Assembly: GCA_012841845.1 (NCBI GenBank)
Contig: DUTZ01000011.1
Coordinates: 1 to 8,053, forward strand
Length of the DNA: 8,053 bases
Origin: Actinomycetales bacterium
GTDB lineage: Bacteria; Actinomycetota; Actinomycetes; Mycobacteriales; Mycobacteriaceae
Direction: 5' to 3'
Of this stretch, positions 5,556-8,053 are shown piece after piece. The translations under genes were made by a program, and so were the position numbers. The notes below the pieces were generated by a model. That model was not told where the DNA came from, searched no databases, and saw nothing but the letters and a program-made list of their open reading frames with translations. Positions within the stretch are counted from its first letter, which is position 1; each line of letters begins with the position of its first letter.

Positions 5556-6101
5556 TCACGCGAAGCGACGCGCGGCGTCCTCGAGCTGGTCGAAGAGCGT
5601 GGCGATCTCGCCGGCGCGGCGCTCGTTGGGCTGCGCGCCGTTCTCGCCGAACTCGGTGAACAGGCTCAGGGAGACCTGCTGGCGCACGCCGTACATGCGG
5701 AAGTTGGCGACGATCTGGCGCCACTGCTCGACCGCGCGGACGCCACCCTCGGCGCCGTAGGAGACAAAGGCGACGGGCTTGTCGGCCCACTCGTTGCCCA
5801 GGGAGTCGAAGGCGTTCTTGAGCCCGCCCGGGACGCCGTGGTTGTACTCGGGGGTGACGAAGACGTAGGCGTCGTAGGAGTCGATGGCCTGACTCCAGCG
5901 GGTGACCCGCTCGTCGTCGTACTGCTTGTTCGCCGCACCCGGCACGGTCGCCGAGGTGAGCAGCGGGACGTCGAAGTCGCGGAGCGTGACGAGCTCGTAG
6001 GTGGCCGCGTCGCGGGAGGACGCCTGCTCGACCACCCACTTCGCCACGGAGTCTCCGCTGGCGCCCTCCCGGATGCTGCCGAGAACGATGCCGATCTTCA
6101 T
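5556..6101 (-). CDS. NADPH-dependent FMN reductase (flavodoxin-like)
   Basis: A 181-residue flavodoxin-fold oxidoreductase of the NADPH-dependent FMN reductase family (SsuE, chromate and quinone reductase relatives). It would use NAD(P)H to reduce bound or free FMN, quinones, azo compounds or metal ions in the cytoplasm. The FMN phosphate loop is GSIREGASGDSVAKWV (8-23). PEYNHGVPGGLKNAFDSLG (84-102) is the diagnostic motif that contacts the isoalloxazine ring. SYGAEGGVRAVEQWR (114-128) is the third flavin-contacting loop. The length matches the family (about 175-195). The start is ATG 6101, preceded by GGTAGG/GGAAGG (6108-6117). It is convergent with tpx, with a hairpin between, and follows the thioesterase gene on the same strand with its own likely promoter. 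The true acceptor cannot be read from sequence. Confidence 0.93.
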   Translation of the reverse strand: MKIGIVLGSIREGASGDSVAKWVVEQASSRDAATYELVTLRDFDVPLLTSATVPGAANKQYDDERVTRWSQAIDSYDAYVFVTPEYNHGVPGGLKNAFDSLGNEWADKPVAFVSYGAEGGVRAVEQWRQIVANFRMYGVRQQVSLSLFTEFGENGAQPNERRAGEIATLFDQLEDAARRFA

Positions 6102-6140
6102 GTGGGGCCTACCTTCCGGTCGTCGTTACCGTACGACCCC

Positions 6141-6169
6141 AACCTACATGAATGTTGATACATCACCAA
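6141..6169 (-). promoter_or_regulatory. Promoter with paired palindromes upstream of FMN reductase gene
   Basis: On the minus strand TTGGTG (6164-6169) and TAGGTT (6141-6146) are separated by exactly 17 bases, a fair SigA-type -35/-10 pair. It would start a transcript with a leader of about 30 bases. The spacer and its edges hold two adjacent 4-2-4 palindromes, ACATGAATGT (6146-6155) and TGATACATCA (6156-6165, plus strand). Segment 6141-6170 is 19 of 30 A/T, far above its surroundings. The layout fits a repressor site inside the promoter, as in MarR- or TetR-regulated oxidoreductase genes, but the regulator is not in the window. Confidence 0.45.
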
Positions 6170-6170
6170 G

Positions 6171-6983
6171 CTAGCGGTCGCCGTACACCGTCACCGTCGC
6201 CGTGGCGCACACCCGGCCGCGCTCGTCGCGCGTCTCCACGTGCGCGATGCCCCAGCTGCGCCCGTCGTGCAGCGCCTCGGCGCGCACGGTGACCGGCCCG
6301 ACCAGCGGGATCTGCCGCACGTACCGGACGTCGAGCGACGACGAGCTGACCTGCCGCTCGTGGGAGAACAACGCCGCGCCCACCGTCTCCGCGGCCGCGG
6401 CGAAGACGCCGCCGTGGAGCGCGCCGATCGGGTTGGCCAGCGAGGGCTCCGGGGCGATGACCCCCTCGACCGTTCGCGCCCCGGTCGGCCCCGGGGCGGC
6501 CTCGCGCAGGTCCAGGCACAGCACCTCGGCGAGCGTGCCCGGCACGAGGGCGGACTCCCACGGGGGCTCCTCGTCGTACTCGTCGGCGCCCTCGATCCCG
6601 CGGATCTCCATGGACTTGACCAGGCCGGCGGCGAGCACGCGCCCGTCGTCGTCGAGCACCTCGCCGCGCGTGGTGAGGCAGTGGCCGTCGTCGCCGAGGT
6701 GGGCCGCGCGGACCCCCAGGCCCGCCGAGCCGGCCCGCGGCGTGGCGAGCAGGTCCAGGCGCAGCTCGGTGGTGACGGTCCACGTGCCGCCGGGGCGCCG
6801 CTTGTGGTTCTCGCTGCCCAGCGCCGAGTCCACGAGCACCGCGAGCCCGCCCAGTGCGAAGCGGCCCTCGGGCGCCACCACCTGGTCGGCGACGATCTGG
6901 TGCCAGGTCAACTCGCCGTCGGCGTCCTCGGTCCACGTGATGCCCAGGCGCGGCTCGGGTCCGGTGTGCGTCGATTCCCTCAC
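6171..6983 (-). CDS. Acyl-CoA thioesterase-like protein, double hotdog (PaaI/4HBT type)
   Basis: A 270-residue protein with two hotdog units, probably a cytoplasmic acyl-CoA thioesterase. The C-terminal unit is a recognisable PaaI/4HBT domain: LANPIGALHGGVFAAAAETVGAALF (182-206), with the HGG turn at 190-192 and an acidic residue, Glu199, on the central helix, where catalytic Asp or Glu sits in the family. SSSSLDVRYVRQIPLVGPVTVRAE (213-236) and ATATVTVYGDR follow as the expected strands. The N-terminal half (about 28-128) repeats the strand-helix pattern (FALGGLAVLVDSALG, then TWTVTTELRLDLLATP) but lacks the HGG turn, so it may be structural. The start is GTG 6983, seven bases after TAGGGT, which suits a leaderless transcript. 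Upstream sequence in the same frame runs into the divergent histidine kinase and is not coding. Substrate chain length or class is unknown. Confidence 0.87.
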   Translation of the reverse strand: MRESTHTGPEPRLGITWTEDADGELTWHQIVADQVVAPEGRFALGGLAVLVDSALGSENHKRRPGGTWTVTTELRLDLLATPRAGSAGLGVRAAHLGDDGHCLTTRGEVLDDDGRVLAAGLVKSMEIRGIEGADEYDEEPPWESALVPGTLAEVLCLDLREAAPGPTGARTVEGVIAPEPSLANPIGALHGGVFAAAAETVGAALFSHERQVSSSSLDVRYVRQIPLVGPVTVRAEALHDGRSWGIAHVETRDERGRVCATATVTVYGDR

Positions 6984-6990
6984 CGCTCGA

Positions 6991-6996
6991 ACCCTA
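6991..6996 (-). promoter_or_regulatory. -10 box (TAGGGT) of a leaderless thioesterase transcript
   Basis: TAGGGT on the minus strand is a full TANNNT match ending seven bases before GTG 6983. No Shine-Dalgarno sequence is present between. It decides the start of this gene. Confidence 0.53.
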
Positions 6997-7010
6997 CCGG
7001 CACCCGGCAC
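6997..7010. repeat. CCGGCAC tandem repeat between divergent -10 boxes
   Basis: CCGGCAC occurs twice without a gap (6997-7003 and 7004-7010), filling the space between the two divergent -10 boxes and overlapping the one on the plus strand. It could be a direct-repeat regulator site or chance in GC-rich DNA. Confidence 0.45.
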
Positions 7011-7013
7011 AAT
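7008..7013 (+). promoter_or_regulatory. Candidate -10 box (CACAAT) of the histidine kinase gene
   Basis: CACAAT keeps A2 and T6 of the -10 consensus and ends six bases before the GTG at 7020. No ribosome binding site is visible, so a leaderless transcript is likely. Its -35 position (about 6985-6990) falls in the spacer just ahead of the thioesterase start. Confidence 0.43.
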
Positions 7014-7019
7014 GGACGC

Positions 7020-8053
7020 GTGCGCGTGAACCGGGACCTCCTCGCCCATCCCCGCAGGTGGCCCATCCGCCTCACCACCACGGTCGTGGCCACCGCGATC
7101 GTCACCCTCGTGCTCACGGTGGCCGCCGGCGGCGCCTGGCTCGTGCTGCGCTGGGCGGTCCACGACGCGATCGACACCACCGACCGCGAGCGCGCCCTCG
7201 ACGTGGCGGCCGACCTCGCCCGGCACGGCCCCGGCGCCGCGTTCGACCTCATCTCCCAGCCCGCCTCCGGCGTGGATCTGGTGCGGATCGCCGGGCCCGG
7301 CAACCGGCTGGTCGCCGCCCAGGTCACCCACGGCCTCGAGGGGCTCGGCCCGCTGCCCGTGCCCGCGGCCGGCGAGATCCTCGAGCAGGAGGTCCGCTCC
7401 CCCGACGGCGTCGACCTGCGGGTGACCTCCGTGGGCGTGGACCTCGGCGGGGCGACGTTCGTCGTGGAGGTGGGCACGGACACGAGCCGCTACGCCACGA
7501 TGCTCGACGCCGGCGCCGTCCTCTTCCTGGGCTTCGTGCCCGTCGCCGGCCTCGCCACCGCCGTGTTCGTCTCCTACGCCATGGGGCGCGTCCTGCGCCC
7601 GGTCGAGTCCATCCGCACCCGCGTCGCCGAGATCTCCGCGTCCGGCCGCGGCGAGCGCGTCCCCGTCCCCGAGGCCGACGACGAGATCGCCCGCCTCGCC
7701 GGGACCATGAACGCCATGCTCGCCCGCCTGGACGCCGCCCGCACCGCCCAGGTCGCCTTTGTGGGCGACGCCTCCCACGAACTGCGCAGCCCGCTGTCCA
7801 CCCTGTCCACGATGCTCGAGCTCTCCTCCACCTCCCGCACCCCCGTGGACGTGGAGACCGTCGACGAGCTGCTGCTGCCCGAGGTGGTGCGCATGCGCTC
7901 GATGGTCGAGGACCTGCTCCTACTGGCCAAAAACGATGAGCGCGGCGTCCCCCTGCGGCGCGAGGACACCGACCTCGACGACATCGTGCTGTCCGAGGCC
8001 GCCCGGCTCCGCGGCGTCGGCGGCCCCGGGACCGGCGCGCCGCTCGAGGTGAC
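7020..8053 (+). CDS. Two-component sensor histidine kinase (3' truncated by window)
   Basis: The frame is open from GTG 7020 to the window end (344 codons seen), with no stop. The order of parts is a membrane-bound sensor kinase: a short basic N-terminus, TM1 at about 19-43, an extracytoplasmic sensor of about 115 residues, TM2 at about 164-187, a HAMP linker (about 188-240, starting GRVLRPVESIRTRV), then the dimerisation and phosphoacceptor domain with FVGDASHELRSPL (247-259). The phosphorylated residue is expected to be His253. MVEDLLLLAKNDE follows as the usual second DHp helix. The HATPase catalytic domain lies beyond the window. GTG 7020 is preferred over GTG 7026 because of the -10 spacing. 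No response regulator precedes it; the gene upstream is the divergent thioesterase. The signal sensed is unknown, as the sensor region resembles no domain I can name. Confidence 0.93.
   Translation, partial: MRVNRDLLAHPRRWPIRLTTTVVATAIVTLVLTVAAGGAWLVLRWAVHDAIDTTDRERALDVAADLARHGPGAAFDLISQPASGVDLVRIAGPGNRLVAAQVTHGLEGLGPLPVPAAGEILEQEVRSPDGVDLRVTSVGVDLGGATFVVEVGTDTSRYATMLDAGAVLFLGFVPVAGLATAVFVSYAMGRVLRPVESIRTRVAEISASGRGERVPVPEADDEIARLAGTMNAMLARLDAARTAQVAFVGDASHELRSPLSTLSTMLELSSTSRTPVDVETVDELLLPEVVRMRSMVEDLLLLAKNDERGVPLRREDTDLDDIVLSEAARLRGVGGPGTGAPLEV

Noticed and set aside
3413..5659. Plus-strand open frame of about 750 codons through DUF218, glycosylase and tpx
   Set aside because: Low-complexity Arg/Gly/Pro-rich translation, antisense to or out of frame with three well-supported genes. 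It is an effect of high GC content.
7012..7014. ATG at 7012 as the histidine kinase start
   Set aside because: It is out of frame with the kinase and overlaps the probable -10 box.
6984..7778. Upstream extension of the thioesterase frame on the minus strand
   Set aside because: The extra residues are antisense to the histidine kinase and rich in Gly, Asp and Ala without motifs. The -10 box and hotdog boundaries place the start at 6983.
1..8053. Defence island, prophage, insertion sequence, toxin-antitoxin pair, CRISPR or biosynthetic cluster
   Set aside because: Every gene belongs to a common chromosomal family, base composition is even apart from the short 6141-6170 island, and there are no transposase, integrase, tRNA, array or long terminal repeat sequences.

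Overview
This window comes from a high-GC actinobacterium. Codons end almost entirely in G or C, GTG starts are common, and many genes carry a TANNNT-like -10 box only 6-7 bases before the start codon. The gene set fits the Mycobacteriales (Dietzia, Gordonia or Rhodococcus-like), but the sequence alone does not fix the genus. Gene density is very high: no gene-free stretch exceeds about 135 bases, and I see no tRNA, rRNA, CRISPR array, insertion sequence or phage gene.

Layout, left to right. (1) 1-222: 3' end of a probable alpha/beta hydrolase, cut by the window edge. (2) 265-1695: an NH3-dependent NAD synthetase fused in one frame to a C-terminal isochorismatase-like cysteine hydrolase. (3) 1720-2733, minus: a pirin-family cupin, convergent with gene 2. 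(4) 2829-3503, minus: a DedA/VTT membrane protein. (5) 3545-4177, minus: an exported DUF218 (YdcF/SanA-like) protein. (6) 4311-4973, plus: an AlkA-like HhH-GPD DNA glycosylase, divergent from gene 5. (7) 4983-5480, plus: thiol peroxidase Tpx, nine bases downstream. (8) 5502-5539: a perfect 16-bp-stem hairpin, a terminator shared by tpx and the convergent gene 9. (9) 5556-6101, minus: NADPH-dependent FMN reductase. (10) 6171-6983, minus: a double-hotdog acyl-CoA thioesterase-like protein. (11) 7020-8053, plus: a sensor histidine kinase, divergent from gene 10 and cut by the right edge.

Functionally this is mostly a core-chromosome housekeeping region: NAD synthesis, base-excision repair, peroxide detoxification, flavin reduction, and membrane or envelope functions. 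The genes do not form one pathway. The alkylation-repair glycosylase, the peroxidase and the flavin reductase are loosely united by chemical and oxidative stress. The item most worth a second look is the NadE-cysteine hydrolase fusion: an amidase-type partner could supply ammonia, or a salvage precursor, to an ammonia-dependent synthetase. Smaller points of interest are compact regulatory sites: a palindrome on the -35 positions of two divergent promoters, paired short palindromes inside the promoter spacer of the FMN reductase, a stop codon that is also part of the next gene's -10 box, and two divergent promoters packed into 36 bases. I see no defence island or clearly undescribed multigene system.
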